A stretch of DNA of 64,000 nucleotides, taken from NCBI GenBank assembly GCA_934217675.1, contig CAKQCV010000001.1, forward strand, positions 1 to 64,000. Direction: 5' to 3'. Shown here in pieces: positions 27,089 to 35,107 of the stretch. Source of the DNA: an uncultured Prevotella sp. (GTDB lineage Bacteria > Bacteroidota > Bacteroidia > Bacteroidales > Bacteroidaceae). Under the pieces are notes generated by a model that was not told where the DNA came from, ran no database searches, and saw only the letters and a list, made by a program, of their open reading frames with translations. Position 1 is the first letter of the stretch. The number at the start of each line of letters is the position of its first letter. The translations under genes were made by a program, and so were the position numbers.

Positions 27089-27287
27089 AGCAAAAATGCA
27101 CAATTGTGCGTGATGCCTGTACGGATTTTATGTACAGGGTTTGTACCTTACCGAGAGTTTGACTACTACCCGAAAGCAGAATTACGCCCACTTGCTCGGT
27201 TTAAGGACGCTAAGTCGCCCTAATCGTATGCGAATCTTCCCGCTCTTTTATGTGAGCTTGCGGTTCGCACACGACACTGCTTTGAAT
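27089..27287 (-). ncRNA. Leader/tracrRNA-like RNA of array 3
   Basis: Core at 27089-27223 with the stem variant GGGCG/CGUCC. A longer outer hairpin (CGUGUGCGAA-type arms) precedes it and is transcribed from the P-box at 27294. Confidence 0.83.
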
Positions 27288-27293
27288 GACTTA

Positions 27294-27322
27294 ATTATAG
27301 CATAATGTATTGCAGTTGTCAA
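27294..27322 (-). promoter_or_regulatory. P-box promoter (array 3)
   Basis: -35 TTGACA (27317-27322), 17-bp spacer, extended -10 (27294-27299). Confidence 0.85.
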
Positions 27323-27358
27323 TACAAAAATATATAATGTGTGTAATTGATGCGCTTG

Positions 27359-28192
27359 TTAGGAATTGTCTTCAAGAGTCATCTGACCGTCTATTTCTGG
27401 TTCTATAAGACCCGCAGTACACATAATATTAAGCGATTTTTGGGGATTTTCTTTGTATAGCTTCTGAATGTAATATTTTTCTCGTTCAAGGATATTTTTG
27501 CCTTTTGGCACAATTTCCAGAACCTCGAATTTGTAATCACAAATATCAGAAAGAGGAAATCTTTCCGTGTTCAGATGCTGTCCCCAACGAAAAACAGGGT
27601 TGTATATTGTCTGTCCTACATAGAACTTATCAGAAGATTTTTTTGTGATTTTGTAGATATAACCTGCTATATCGGCTTCAAACATTTCTCTTGTAATGAA
27701 GTATTCCGTTTCTGAGTCGGGTGATAGTTTTGAACGCTCTTCTTTAAGATATTGTTCTTTACAAGCGTTACTACAGAAACGTTTTTTAGAGTATTCTTCT
27801 AAAGAGAACAAAGTGTTATGAAGTTCGTAGTCGGAAAAACATATAGGCTTGCCATAGTATGTGCTTACAGTTGCACCACAGCAATCGCAAGTGAAAGTTA
27901 TTTTGTTGAAATAGCGATTTGTGTTGAAGCAATGTTCCCCGATTATAACGCAATACAAAGCACCTGCGGATAGTTTTTTGGAGTATCTGAAAGCAATATC
28001 TTCACCATACTGACTTTTTATTATTTCTTTGAACTGTTCTCTGCTTTCGCACACTAAGCAGTCCATTACAAGCTCATTGTTAACAGCTTTACTTATAGAA
28101 GAGTAAATGCCAAAATCTCTTTCTTTTTCAAGATTTCTTTTTGCCTCTTCTTCCTCAACAACCTCGTATATTCTATATATTATTTCAAGCAT
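27359..28192 (-). CDS. GIY-YIG domain nuclease with Cys-rich middle
   Basis: The 277-aa protein ends in a GIY-YIG domain: GYIYKITKKSSDKFYVGQT, followed by RWGQHL (Arg) and ILEREKYYIQKLY (Glu), about residues 180-250. The middle has CDCCGATVS and FCSNACKEQYL, a four-Cys zinc site. GIY-YIG enzymes nick or cut DNA. The start at 28192 follows AAAGGG; an earlier in-frame ATG lacks a ribosome site. It ends just left of the array-3 promoter. Confidence 0.82.
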   Translation of the reverse strand: MLEIIYRIYEVVEEEEAKRNLEKERDFGIYSSISKAVNNELVMDCLVCESREQFKEIIKSQYGEDIAFRYSKKLSAGALYCVIIGEHCFNTNRYFNKITFTCDCCGATVSTYYGKPICFSDYELHNTLFSLEEYSKKRFCSNACKEQYLKEERSKLSPDSETEYFITREMFEADIAGYIYKITKKSSDKFYVGQTIYNPVFRWGQHLNTERFPLSDICDYKFEVLEIVPKGKNILEREKYYIQKLYKENPQKSLNIMCTAGLIEPEIDGQMTLEDNS

Positions 28193-28211
28193 ACAATGCC
28201 CTTTCATTCAA

Positions 28212-28240
28212 AAGAGGTAAGCCTTTATGACTTACCTCTT
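28212..28240 (-). terminator. Terminator between GIY-YIG and exonuclease genes
   Basis: Perfect 10-bp stem AAGAGGTAAG with CTTACCTCTT. Confidence 0.7.
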
Positions 28241-28248
28241 GTTTCAAC

Positions 28249-28752
28249 TCAAATCTTGTGCATTTCTTTGTAAACAGCCGCTGTCATTTTTGCATCTGCA
28301 AGGCTATCGTGCGCTGTTCCTTCAAAGCTGAGACCATAGTAAGCGGCGGCGGTAGTGAGTTTTTGCCATTTCCAATCATCACGAGCGTCATTCCATTCGC
28401 CGTATATCTTTGCAAATTCAGTCATTACATCGACAAGACGATTTTCTATTTTAATGCCTGCTGTCTGAAGAAAGCCTACATCAAAGTTTACGTTATAGCC
28501 AAGCACTGTATCAGCCTTATCGAAAATGCGTTGTATAGTGCTTCTGTATTCTTCAATCGTAAGACAATCTTCTACCATTTCAGGTGCTATACCGTTAACA
28601 GCCTGTGCCTGTTCCCACGAATCTGTGTGCGTAGGCTTCATATATTCGTTGAAAAGCGTTTTTCCACTGTCAGCGTCAATGATAGAAAGCTGTAACACTT
28701 CATCATTAAAGGAGCTGAGACCCGTTGTTTCTGTATCGAAGCAAATATTCAT
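28249..28752 (-). CDS. DEDDh 3'-5' exonuclease (DnaQ-like)
   Basis: The 167-aa protein has the DEDDh motifs: CFDTETTG at the N-terminus (Exo I), GYNVNFDVGFL (Exo II) and HDSLADA (Exo III, His-x4-Asp). It trims 3' ends in DNA repair or proofreading. The length equals a bare exonuclease domain. GGAGATATTAAA precedes the ATG. Confidence 0.88.
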   Translation of the reverse strand: MNICFDTETTGLSSFNDEVLQLSIIDADSGKTLFNEYMKPTHTDSWEQAQAVNGIAPEMVEDCLTIEEYRSTIQRIFDKADTVLGYNVNFDVGFLQTAGIKIENRLVDVMTEFAKIYGEWNDARDDWKWQKLTTAAAYYGLSFEGTAHDSLADAKMTAAVYKEMHKI

Positions 28753-28778
28753 TTTAATATCTCCATTTAGATTTATAT

Positions 28779-29264
28779 TTATATATTCTTATTTTTTATG
28801 GTTTCTCTGTTGGCAGAGCGAAACATCATAAGTAACATTTCGTAAGTTGTAAATCTTTTTTGTTGCTTTTTTGCGTTTTTTACAGACCTAAGCCATGTGT
28901 AGTATTCACCGCAATAAGGAACAAAAACGCCAACATTAGAAGGTATTTCGTCTTTTACTTTTTCAAAAACCTCTTCTGGCATAACGTAGTAGTTATAATC
29001 GCCGATGAAGTTGTGACCGTTTGGGGAGTGAAAATCCTCAACAGATGATTTGATTTCATAGCAATAAAACTTGCCATTCTCAATTCCTTCGGCGGTATAA
29101 TTGTTTACAGGTTTGAATCGCATATAATCCACTCTTATTTTCTGCCCCCGACCGTAGCAATTAAAGGAGACTTCCTTTGAAACATATATTCTCGTGTCGT
29201 TTGAAGGATTGAGATGTTTTTCCAACAAATCGGACAGATATTTTGTTGTATCTTTTCTGTTCAT
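28779..29264 (-). CDS. Putative PD-(D/E)XK DNA-repair nuclease (MmcB-like)
   Basis: The 161-aa product shows FYCYEIKSSVEDFHS, an E-x-K signature, downstream of a KIRVDYMRF acidic strand, and VGVFVPYCGEYYTWLRSVKN near the end. MmcB-like proteins are nucleases of the restriction-endonuclease fold linked to repair. The start at 29264 (MNRKDTT) has AAGGGC five bases upstream; an ATG at 29285 overlaps the upstream stop and is the alternative. Confidence 0.65.
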   Translation of the reverse strand: MNRKDTTKYLSDLLEKHLNPSNDTRIYVSKEVSFNCYGRGQKIRVDYMRFKPVNNYTAEGIENGKFYCYEIKSSVEDFHSPNGHNFIGDYNYYVMPEEVFEKVKDEIPSNVGVFVPYCGEYYTWLRSVKNAKKQQKRFTTYEMLLMMFRSANRETIKNKNI

Positions 29265-29281
29265 TTGCGCCCTTGTTCTTT

Positions 29282-29524
29282 TCATTTAAAAAGATTCTTC
29301 ATAAATGAAAACGCCCATATAAGCCCTGTATAATCAGATAAATCTGTTTCTTTTGGCTTTTCTTTTTTTGTATCGTTTGATGATTCTGATTTAAGAATAA
29401 GACCAATTATTATTAGGGTAAGTACCAAACTTATAATAATAGGGACTAATATGTCTATACAATTTCCTAAAAAATCAAATGTCCTTTTTACATTTTCCCT
29501 TGCGTTTTCTATTGCACTTTCCAT
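29282..29524 (-). CDS. Small single-pass membrane protein, 80 aa
   Basis: Strongly hydrophobic residues about 26-46 (VPIIISLVLTLIIIGLIL) form one membrane helix, followed by a charged segment. AAGGAAGATAAG precedes the ATG. It precedes the MmcB-like gene and overlaps it by 4 bp if the longer start of that gene is used. Function unknown. Confidence 0.7.
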   Translation of the reverse strand: MESAIENARENVKRTFDFLGNCIDILVPIIISLVLTLIIIGLILKSESSNDTKKEKPKETDLSDYTGLIWAFSFMKNLFK

Positions 29525-29548
29525 TCTTATCTTCCTTTTCTTTATTTA

Positions 29549-29698
29549 TTACTTGCGTTTATTTAAAAGCATACAACCGTTATAACACTTCCATTGTTCT
29601 TCTCGCTTGTGACGACAAATGCCGAGAAGTTCGCAAGTGCGGCATCGCTTTGGTAGTTTGTAAAAAGGAAATAATTTTACCATTAACGTTGTATACAT
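29549..29698 (-). CDS. Small Cys-rich protein, 49 aa
   Basis: The product ends with LPKRCRTCELLGICRHKREEQWKCYNGC, shown here as the pattern C-x2-C-x5-C and C-x3-C, a probable zinc knuckle. AAAAGG lies four bases before the chosen ATG. A longer frame back to 29830 would overlap the protease-like gene and is less likely. Confidence 0.5.
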   Translation of the reverse strand: MYTTLMVKLFPFYKLPKRCRTCELLGICRHKREEQWKCYNGCMLLNKRK

Positions 29699-29735
29699 AA
29701 AACCTTTTTTCGTTGTAAACCTCGTTTTCTGAGCT

Positions 29736-30134
29736 TTACTCTTTTTCCCAATATCCATATAAGGATTTGTCGCCAGAATCAAAAGTATCATAGAAAAATC
29801 CGTCTTTACTGCAAACATAATGGTTTGCAACTACAAGGACATAAGTGCCGTTTGTATGTGCTTTTGAAAATCCTGTTACAGTTGGTCTTTTACTGCCGTT
29901 TTTATTGCTTATTGGGCAATATTTGTACCCCAACTTTTTCAGAATGTGTTCAAATCCATGTTTGCAATTCAAGGGGCTTTGTACTTCTCTGGAATAAGAC
30001 CACATTAAGTCGTAAGCTTCAAGCCATTCCATATTTTCCGCTTTGCAGATTGTTCTTACGGCGCAGTCTCCGTACTCGTCTTTAAGGTCTAATTTGTTCG
30101 GCTGAAAATACTTGAAATACTTGTTTTTCATCAT
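29736..30134 (-). CDS. Papain-fold-like protein (C39-like), 132 aa
   Basis: The N-terminal DEYGDCAVRTICKAENMEW places a Cys at about residue 23 at the start of a helix. ANHYVCSKDGFFYDTFDSGD near residues 100-120 supplies His and Asp, the order of papain-like cysteine peptidases. Small proteins of this shape are common on clostridial plasmids, and their substrate is not known. Confidence 0.6.
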   Translation of the reverse strand: MMKNKYFKYFQPNKLDLKDEYGDCAVRTICKAENMEWLEAYDLMWSYSREVQSPLNCKHGFEHILKKLGYKYCPISNKNGSKRPTVTGFSKAHTNGTYVLVVANHYVCSKDGFFYDTFDSGDKSLYGYWEKE

Positions 30135-30137
30135 CTT

Positions 30138-30458
30138 TTAACCTCGTTTGTTCTTTTTGTTTTCGTTTACAATAGCGGCAATACGCTTTTTAGCTACATC
30201 AGTACGATAGCATTCGTTTGTAACGTCTATCAGAACACCGTCATAATTGTTTCGGCGGTATACAACTGCTGTCTTGCCGTTATGTGCCGTGCATCGTGTG
30301 CTGAACTCGCCTTTTTCACCGATAAATTGTTCTATCATCGCTATACAAGGAATTTTCAGCCATTCATTTGCATCTTTGTAATGCTCACAAAACTGAGAAT
30401 TTCTTTTTCCGCTTTTAAGAGAACAAACATCTTTATGTAAACACTTCTCGCAAATCAT
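30138..30458 (-). CDS. Cys-rich hypothetical protein, 106 aa
   Basis: The N-terminus MICEKCLHKDVCSLKSG...FCEHYKD has spaced cysteines (C-x2-C-x5-C and C-x2-H) consistent with a small zinc site. The rest is basic and helical. It is 4 bp from the preceding protease-like gene and 6 bp from the next, so these genes form one operon. Confidence 0.6.
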   Translation of the reverse strand: MICEKCLHKDVCSLKSGKRNSQFCEHYKDANEWLKIPCIAMIEQFIGEKGEFSTRCTAHNGKTAVVYRRNNYDGVLIDVTNECYRTDVAKKRIAAIVNENKKNKRG

Positions 30459-30463
30459 AAGTT

Positions 30464-30724
30464 TTACCCTTCCTTATAATTATTGTTTTCATTGTCTTTG
30501 TTGTTTACGACACCAAAAATCTTATTAAGAAATTTAGCAAGTCCGTTATATACAATCGAAAAAACGAAACCGAGCATTAAAATTTTTAAAGCAAAGTTTA
30601 ATGAAGCGTCTGCTTTATTGATTATTTGTTCAACAAAATTATCAGAGGAAAGATAAGCAATGATAAGCGTTAAGCACAGAAAAAAACAAGAAGAAATAAT
30701 TGCAGTTTTAAAAATTTTTTTCAT
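30464..30724 (-). CDS. Small membrane protein, 86 aa, two TM helices
   Basis: Hydrophobic segments at about residues 6-26 and 44-66. AAAGGAAAGCTCAAA precedes the ATG at 30724, which overlaps the stop of the preceding gene (ATGA), so translation is coupled. The longer frame that starts at 30784 would overlap that gene and is rejected. Confidence 0.7.
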   Translation of the reverse strand: MKKIFKTAIISSCFFLCLTLIIAYLSSDNFVEQIINKADASLNFALKILMLGFVFSIVYNGLAKFLNKIFGVVNNKDNENNNYKEG

Positions 30725-31950
30725 TTTGAGCTTTCCTTTCTTGTAAAGAAGTGTTTTCCCCCACCAGATTTGCCAATACAGCATTTATTTACAATTGAAG
30801 CAACAAAATGATAATCTGACTTTTCCAAGTTCAAATCTATGTCGTTTATACCCCAAGCAAGGCATTCTCCAGAGTGGTTGTCTGAGTTGTCAAACAAAGA
30901 GAAGTTGTCTTTAAGAAATGATTTAAATGTTGCCTCGTCAACTTTCCGAGACTCAGCATAGCATTCTGTAACCAGTACGGAAAGATAACAACCTACTATA
31001 TTGCAATATATATCGGTTATGCCGAAATCTCTGTAGAGAGCATCTAACACATCTTGCCGACACTCAATGCCGAAAAGATTATTTCCACCGATGTATGTAC
31101 GAATGACAGAACAGAGATGATACCCTTCAACGGTTTTCATTCCATCTACAAGCTCTACCTGTTCTCCCTTTTTATTGAAAGCAAGTATAGAAACTTTGAT
31201 GTCTGCGCCATCTACGATTTTCCCGTTATATAAAATTTTCTTAGAGCTGTTGAACGCATAATCGTAAGCAATCGTTTTTGTAGTATTCATAAGTATTTTT
31301 CCTTTCTTGTGCGACCTGAACGGTTGATTTTTGTCTATATAGCACCAAGACTGAGGCGGGCGGTTAATTGTTTTACCGTTACAAACGAACTCGTTTAATT
31401 CTTTTGGTTCTTCATAAATTTTAAGAAACGATATGTGCCAACCGAAAAATGTTTCAAAGAAACTTTCTTCGCCAATATAGTTTTTTATATCTGTAAAAGA
31501 CAAACAGCTTTTTTGACATAAATCACAGTTATCTGGCTCGTCTTCATCATTTGCCGTTATTGTCAGGTAATGCTTTCCGTCTTCAGGATAATCTTCATCT
31601 ATCCATACTTCTTGAATACTTTGATAAGTATCATCACTTTTGTGAAATTCTGCTTGATATTCAATGATGCTGTCACACACAAATTCGCCTATGACTTTTC
31701 CGTTTTTGTTGCTGTTATTGCGTTTATCCTTTGTACGGTAGATATAGCCTTTAAAAGGAGTATTGATTTTTGGCTTGCTTTTACGCAGTTCGAGTGTCTT
31801 CTTGCCATTCTCAATCAATTCGCAGTAATTGGGTTTTATGCTTATCAGAATTTTAGGAATAGTAATATCCAAAGGGTCTTCTACATTTATCTCCTTTATG
31901 CCACGAGATAAGAGATAGTGTACCGCCAAATTATTAACGTAGTTTTCCAT
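30721..31950 (-). CDS. ASCH-domain protein fused to a second domain
   Basis: The N-terminal domain (residues 30-190) starts ILISIKPNYCELIENGKKTLELRK, an ASCH/PUA-like RNA-binding signature with IKP and K-T-x-E-x-R-K, and ends with PPQSWCY, the usual end of this family. The reading frame then continues through a strong ribosome site, AAAGGAAAAATACTT, and an internal ATG (MNTTKTIAYDYAF, about 31290) that begins a second, unrelated domain. The result is either a true fusion or two genes that lost a stop codon. The second domain is not recognised. Confidence 0.7.
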   Translation of the reverse strand: MENYVNNLAVHYLLSRGIKEINVEDPLDITIPKILISIKPNYCELIENGKKTLELRKSKPKINTPFKGYIYRTKDKRNNSNKNGKVIGEFVCDSIIEYQAEFHKSDDTYQSIQEVWIDEDYPEDGKHYLTITANDEDEPDNCDLCQKSCLSFTDIKNYIGEESFFETFFGWHISFLKIYEEPKELNEFVCNGKTINRPPQSWCYIDKNQPFRSHKKGKILMNTTKTIAYDYAFNSSKKILYNGKIVDGADIKVSILAFNKKGEQVELVDGMKTVEGYHLCSVIRTYIGGNNLFGIECRQDVLDALYRDFGITDIYCNIVGCYLSVLVTECYAESRKVDEATFKSFLKDNFSLFDNSDNHSGECLAWGINDIDLNLEKSDYHFVASIVNKCCIGKSGGGKHFFTRKESSK

Positions 31951-31976
31951 GTTAATTCCCTTTCTTTGATGAATCG

Positions 31977-32345
31977 TTAGTTTTCGTCATGAGTTTTCGC
32001 CTTTCCACTATCGCAAAAGCCGCTTTTGTCTACAAGGCTGTAATCTCTGTATTTTTTTGTGTATTTATGCCATACGTTTTGAACAAAGTCTCCTCTTCCC
32101 AACGAACAATTAAGATATATTTTACTGCTGTATACACAGTGCTTTTCCAAAGGCGTAGCATAGATACAATTTTCACATCTGACAAGATTGGAATTAAGAG
32201 ATATTTGCGGTAATTGTTCACATATTCTTTTAATACAAGACGCACTTATAAGTGCGTCATCGCCATCGTTGAACAAACTCTCAGCGGCAAGCTTATCTAT
32301 TGCTTTAACAATATCTCCTTTGTTCAGAAGAACTGTATCGCTCAT
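31977..32345 (-). CDS. Hypothetical protein with Cys motif, 122 aa
   Basis: Unrecognised; contains VRCENCIYATPLEKHCVYS (C-x2-C ... C) and a C-terminal CDSGKAKTHDEN. The start at 32345 (MSDTVLLNKG) has GGAG at a suitable distance, and the earlier GTG start is rejected. It overlaps no neighbour and precedes the duplicated-domain gene by 6 bp. Confidence 0.55.
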   Translation of the reverse strand: MSDTVLLNKGDIVKAIDKLAAESLFNDGDDALISASCIKRICEQLPQISLNSNLVRCENCIYATPLEKHCVYSSKIYLNCSLGRGDFVQNVWHKYTKKYRDYSLVDKSGFCDSGKAKTHDEN

Positions 32346-32350
32346 AATCT

Positions 32351-32992
32351 TCACTCCGTTCTATAATCTGTGAAGGTTATACCCGCCGACTCATATAAGT
32401 CGATGCCCTCTTCTTCAGCCATTTTTAACAAGTGCTTTTTTCCTATATCTCGGTCATTGTAGCCGAGAGCCTTCATTTCATCTGACGCATGAGAAGCCTT
32501 GTCAAATTCACAGAACACTTCGTTTGTATAATCAAAAACTTGTTTTATTCTGCTGTTTCCAAAACCGCATTTATCGTTTAGCCCTATAGCAACACATAAA
32601 CGGAATATGTAATAGATGCCACAGACATCGGGCTTATCCATTTGCTGTGCCGAAGGAGTGTTACAGTGTGTGACTTTTAAATAGTCAGTGTCTATATTAC
32701 GGCTCTTTGCCATACGAAAAAGTTTCTCCTGTCCTGTTCCTATGTCATCGTACCCGTGCCTGCTTATTTTGTTTGGAGATAAAGATGCGTAACTATGAAA
32801 TGTATCCATAGCTTCACCAATACAGAAGAAAGCATCACGGATTCTCTTGTTTCCAAAACCGTAAAGCTTTTTCAAGGCTAATGCAATGGCTATTTGATAA
32901 CAAGCGTACATATCCATTATGTTACTGTTTCTTATAGCTTTTGCTTGACTTGTTTTATAAACATAAGAGCTTCCTGCAATGTGTGCTTTCAT
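32351..32992 (-). CDS. Hypothetical protein with internal duplication, 213 aa
   Basis: Two related halves are visible: YQIAIALALKKLYGFGNKRI near residues 33-52 and FRLCVAIGLNDKCGFGNSRI near residues 131-150, each followed by a helix and a D-(I/R)-G-(T/K) stretch. Tandem duplication of a roughly 95-residue domain is therefore likely. The family and role are unknown. Confidence 0.65.
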   Translation of the reverse strand: MKAHIAGSSYVYKTSQAKAIRNSNIMDMYACYQIAIALALKKLYGFGNKRIRDAFFCIGEAMDTFHSYASLSPNKISRHGYDDIGTGQEKLFRMAKSRNIDTDYLKVTHCNTPSAQQMDKPDVCGIYYIFRLCVAIGLNDKCGFGNSRIKQVFDYTNEVFCEFDKASHASDEMKALGYNDRDIGKKHLLKMAEEEGIDLYESAGITFTDYRTE

Positions 32993-33010
32993 TTAGAACG
33001 TCCTTTCTCG

Positions 33011-33421
33011 TTATTTGTACATATCATCAACTAAAACATGAACATCTGGTAAAGAGATTATTACAAGGCAAGCGTGGCTGTACCAACTTTTGGGGTATAA
33101 CTCAGCTTTAAGACCTTTGCTTTTCGCCCATTGTTCAACTTCAGGTCTGATGTCGTCTGCGGGCATATACGGAAGATACACTAAGCAACATTTTTTCTCT
33201 TTTGGATTCTTGTAAAGAAGCGGGTGGTCTAAATAAGGCACACTTTCACGAGGGTGTTTGAAATAGCCATAAGAGGCGTATGTTCCGCTCTTCAAAATTT
33301 TTTCAATACATTCTTCGTTGCAATAGTATGAAGCTCGTGTGAATCCATTCTTTTTTGCAAAATCTGCATTAAAGAAATAGTATCCCACTTCTTCATATTT
33401 GCATCTGTGCCAATTAGCCAT
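33011..33421 (-). CDS. Hypothetical protein, 136 aa
   Basis: Unrecognised; MANWHRCKYEEVGYYFFNAD at the N-terminus and ACLVIISLPDVHVLVDDM at the end suggest a small alpha/beta fold. It is driven by the P-box at 33453, 32 bp upstream of the start, and is followed leftward by two small genes in the same run. Confidence 0.6.
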   Translation of the reverse strand: MANWHRCKYEEVGYYFFNADFAKKNGFTRASYYCNEECIEKILKSGTYASYGYFKHPRESVPYLDHPLLYKNPKEKKCCLVYLPYMPADDIRPEVEQWAKSKGLKAELYPKSWYSHACLVIISLPDVHVLVDDMYK

Positions 33422-33452
33422 ATTTTAAATTCCTTTCGCATTTACTACCTAT

Positions 33453-33481
33453 ATTATAGCATTTTGTAATGCAATTGTCAA
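33453..33481 (-). promoter_or_regulatory. P-box promoter (136-aa gene)
   Basis: -35 TTGACA (33476-33481), GCATT-N4-AATGC spacer, extended -10 (33453-33458). Confidence 0.85.
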
Positions 33482-33548
33482 TACAAAACTCAATAATAAG
33501 GAAAACAATATCAGCTAAATTATGCTTAAAAATGATTTCAGAAACGAG

Positions 33549-33579
33549 AAAGACCTTCCTGATAAGAAGGTCTTTTTTG
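33549..33579. terminator. Terminator after the 147-aa gene
   Basis: Stem AGACCTTC with GAAGGTCT and a T-run on the plus strand (A-run on the other side). Confidence 0.65.
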
Positions 33580-33629
33580 TATGTAATATTTTACAGAAGA
33601 AAACAGTTGTGTTTATCTCGAAGTCTGCT

Positions 33630-34073
33630 TTATCTGTGTACTTGTTCTGAGCGATTTAAGTAAATCTTTTTGCCTAATAAAGCTTCTTCCTTCTTGACAT
33701 CAATCGGACAAATCTTTTGAACAGTTGCACCCACAGCAAGATGCAAGCCTTCAAAGCAAATACGTCCAGACCAAAGCCCGTTGACAGTATTTATCTGTTC
33801 TTCTGTTGCTGTGAAGCTGTCTGCCTTTTCGTGTGTATGCAAATAGTCGTTACCTTTGCCACCCCAACCCCACGAGCGAAAGGCAATGCTTCCGTCTGTT
33901 CTTATTGCAATATCCAATGTTAGCGGAATGCCAAAAAAGGGACAAATGCAACATATTAAATCTCCTGCTTTATAGCCGTCAAATTCTCTGTCTGTGTCAA
34001 CGACATATTGATTGCCCTCAAAAATGTCTCCGAAACTTATTGAGTCTTTTTTTATAATTGCTATCTTTGGCAT
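33630..34073 (-). CDS. Hypothetical protein, 147 aa
   Basis: Unrecognised; SFGDIFEGNQYVVDTDREFD and a Gly/Trp-rich FRSWGWGGKGN region suggest a beta-rich domain. The start at 34073 (MPKIAI) is preferred over two upstream TTG frames; AAAGG lies about 10 bases upstream. P-box 34121-34149 drives it. Confidence 0.6.
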   Translation of the reverse strand: MPKIAIIKKDSISFGDIFEGNQYVVDTDREFDGYKAGDLICCICPFFGIPLTLDIAIRTDGSIAFRSWGWGGKGNDYLHTHEKADSFTATEEQINTVNGLWSGRICFEGLHLAVGATVQKICPIDVKKEEALLGKKIYLNRSEQVHR

Positions 34074-34120
34074 CAAAATCAATCCTTTCTTAGTTTTTGT
34101 TTATTGCTTTTACTGCCTAT

Positions 34121-34149
34121 ATTATAGCATTTTGTAAAACAAATGTCAA
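34121..34149 (-). promoter_or_regulatory. P-box promoter (147-aa gene), altered operator
   Basis: -35 TTGACA (34144-34149), -10 TATAAT (34121-34126). The left arm of the palindrome reads GTAAAAC rather than GTAATGC, so repressor binding may be weaker. The GTGTACG element follows at 34166-34184. Confidence 0.75.
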
Positions 34150-34204
34150 TATACAACTCTTTGTCGTGTACGATTTATGGGACATAAAATGTTATTTCAC
34201 ATAA

Positions 34205-34238
34205 CAAAAAGCACTCTCCGTTTTTATTGGAAAGTGCC
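34205..34238 (-). terminator. Terminator of CRISPR array 4
   Basis: Stem GCACTTTCC with GGAGAGTGC on the minus strand, followed by a U-run. Confidence 0.7.
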
Positions 34239-34272
34239 ACAGGTTTATTTTATGTGGAAATATGTGTTTCAT

Positions 34273-34562
34273 CTTACATCACGGTACGAATTGCTTCTAA
34301 AGAATAGCAAAATATAAACTGAACTGGTATCTTACACCACGCATCGCCGTGCGAGTTGCTTCCATTCCAAGTGCCTTTGCAACGGCAACACAATCTCTTA
34401 CACCACGCACTTGACGTGCGGGTTGCTTCCATTTGTTGGTCTTTCTTGCGCCGACAGCGTTTTCTTACACCCCGCACGTTCGTGCGAGTTGCTTCGTGGC
34501 TGATGCGTGTGTGGTATAAGGATATGATAGCTTACACCCCACACGTTCGTGCGAGTTGCTTC
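34273..34562 (-). CRISPR. CRISPR array 4 (4 repeats plus a decayed copy)
   Basis: Repeats at 34331-34362, 34397-34429, 34464-34495 and 34531-34562; decayed copy at 34273. Stems covary: GCAT-CGCC-GTGC, GCAC-TTGAC-GTGC, CGCAC-GTTC-GTGCG. Spacers are 34-35 bp. Confidence 0.88.
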
Positions 34563-34697
34563 AGCAAAATTGCACAATTGTGCGTGATGCCTGTACGGAT
34601 TAAATGTACAGGGTTTGTACCTTACCGAGAGTATGACTACTACCCGAAAGCAGAATTACGCCCACTTGCTCGGTTTAAGGACGCTAAGTCGCCCTAA
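34563..34697 (-). ncRNA. Leader/tracrRNA-like core of array 4, truncated leader
   Basis: Conserved core only; the outer hairpin and P-box are absent. The gene at 34733 begins just beyond. Array 4 probably depends on transcription from upstream genes. Confidence 0.75.
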
Positions 34698-34732
34698 AAA
34701 TGTATTAACGAAAAAAGAAGTTGGTGAATATA

Positions 34733-35107
34733 TCAGCAATTTCTTTTTATTGAAATTCCGTTATCTTCCTTTACAATCTCAGCGTTTATAAGATGAAGCC
34801 GTTCCTTGAAGAAGATATATGTTTCTTCTATGGCTTCAATTGTATCGAGAGGGATATGGTAAACTGTCGTATCGGTATTTCCTTTTGCGGCTTTCTCGAT
34901 AAGCGGTAAGGCATCTCTGCGTATTTTTATCTCATTAAGCATATCATAGGTCACTTCCTGTTCAAAAAGTGTTGCTTCATACATATCGCTTAATGCTTGT
35001 TCGTCACTATCGGCGGTTGCAAGAATATGAGCGAATGTTAAGAGCAGCCTATCCTTGCTTATAAGGTTTGTGCTATTATAGTTCTTCTTTGTTGTTGATA
35101 CTGCCAT
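34733..35107 (-). CDS. Hypothetical helical protein, 124 aa
   Basis: Unrecognised; predominantly helical, with segments such as LTFAHILATADSDEQALSDM. It overlaps the preceding gene by 32 bp. It is the last gene before the promoterless array 4, which is probably part of the same transcript. Confidence 0.55.
   Translation of the reverse strand: MAVSTTKKNYNSTNLISKDRLLLTFAHILATADSDEQALSDMYEATLFEQEVTYDMLNEIKIRRDALPLIEKAAKGNTDTTVYHIPLDTIEAIEETYIFFKERLHLINAEIVKEDNGISIKRNC

Noticed and set aside
26631..27162. Open frames across CRISPR arrays (also at 17.7, 34.4, 44.3 and 46.5 kb)
   Set aside because: They are repeat artefacts with peptides repeating every ~22 residues and no start signals.
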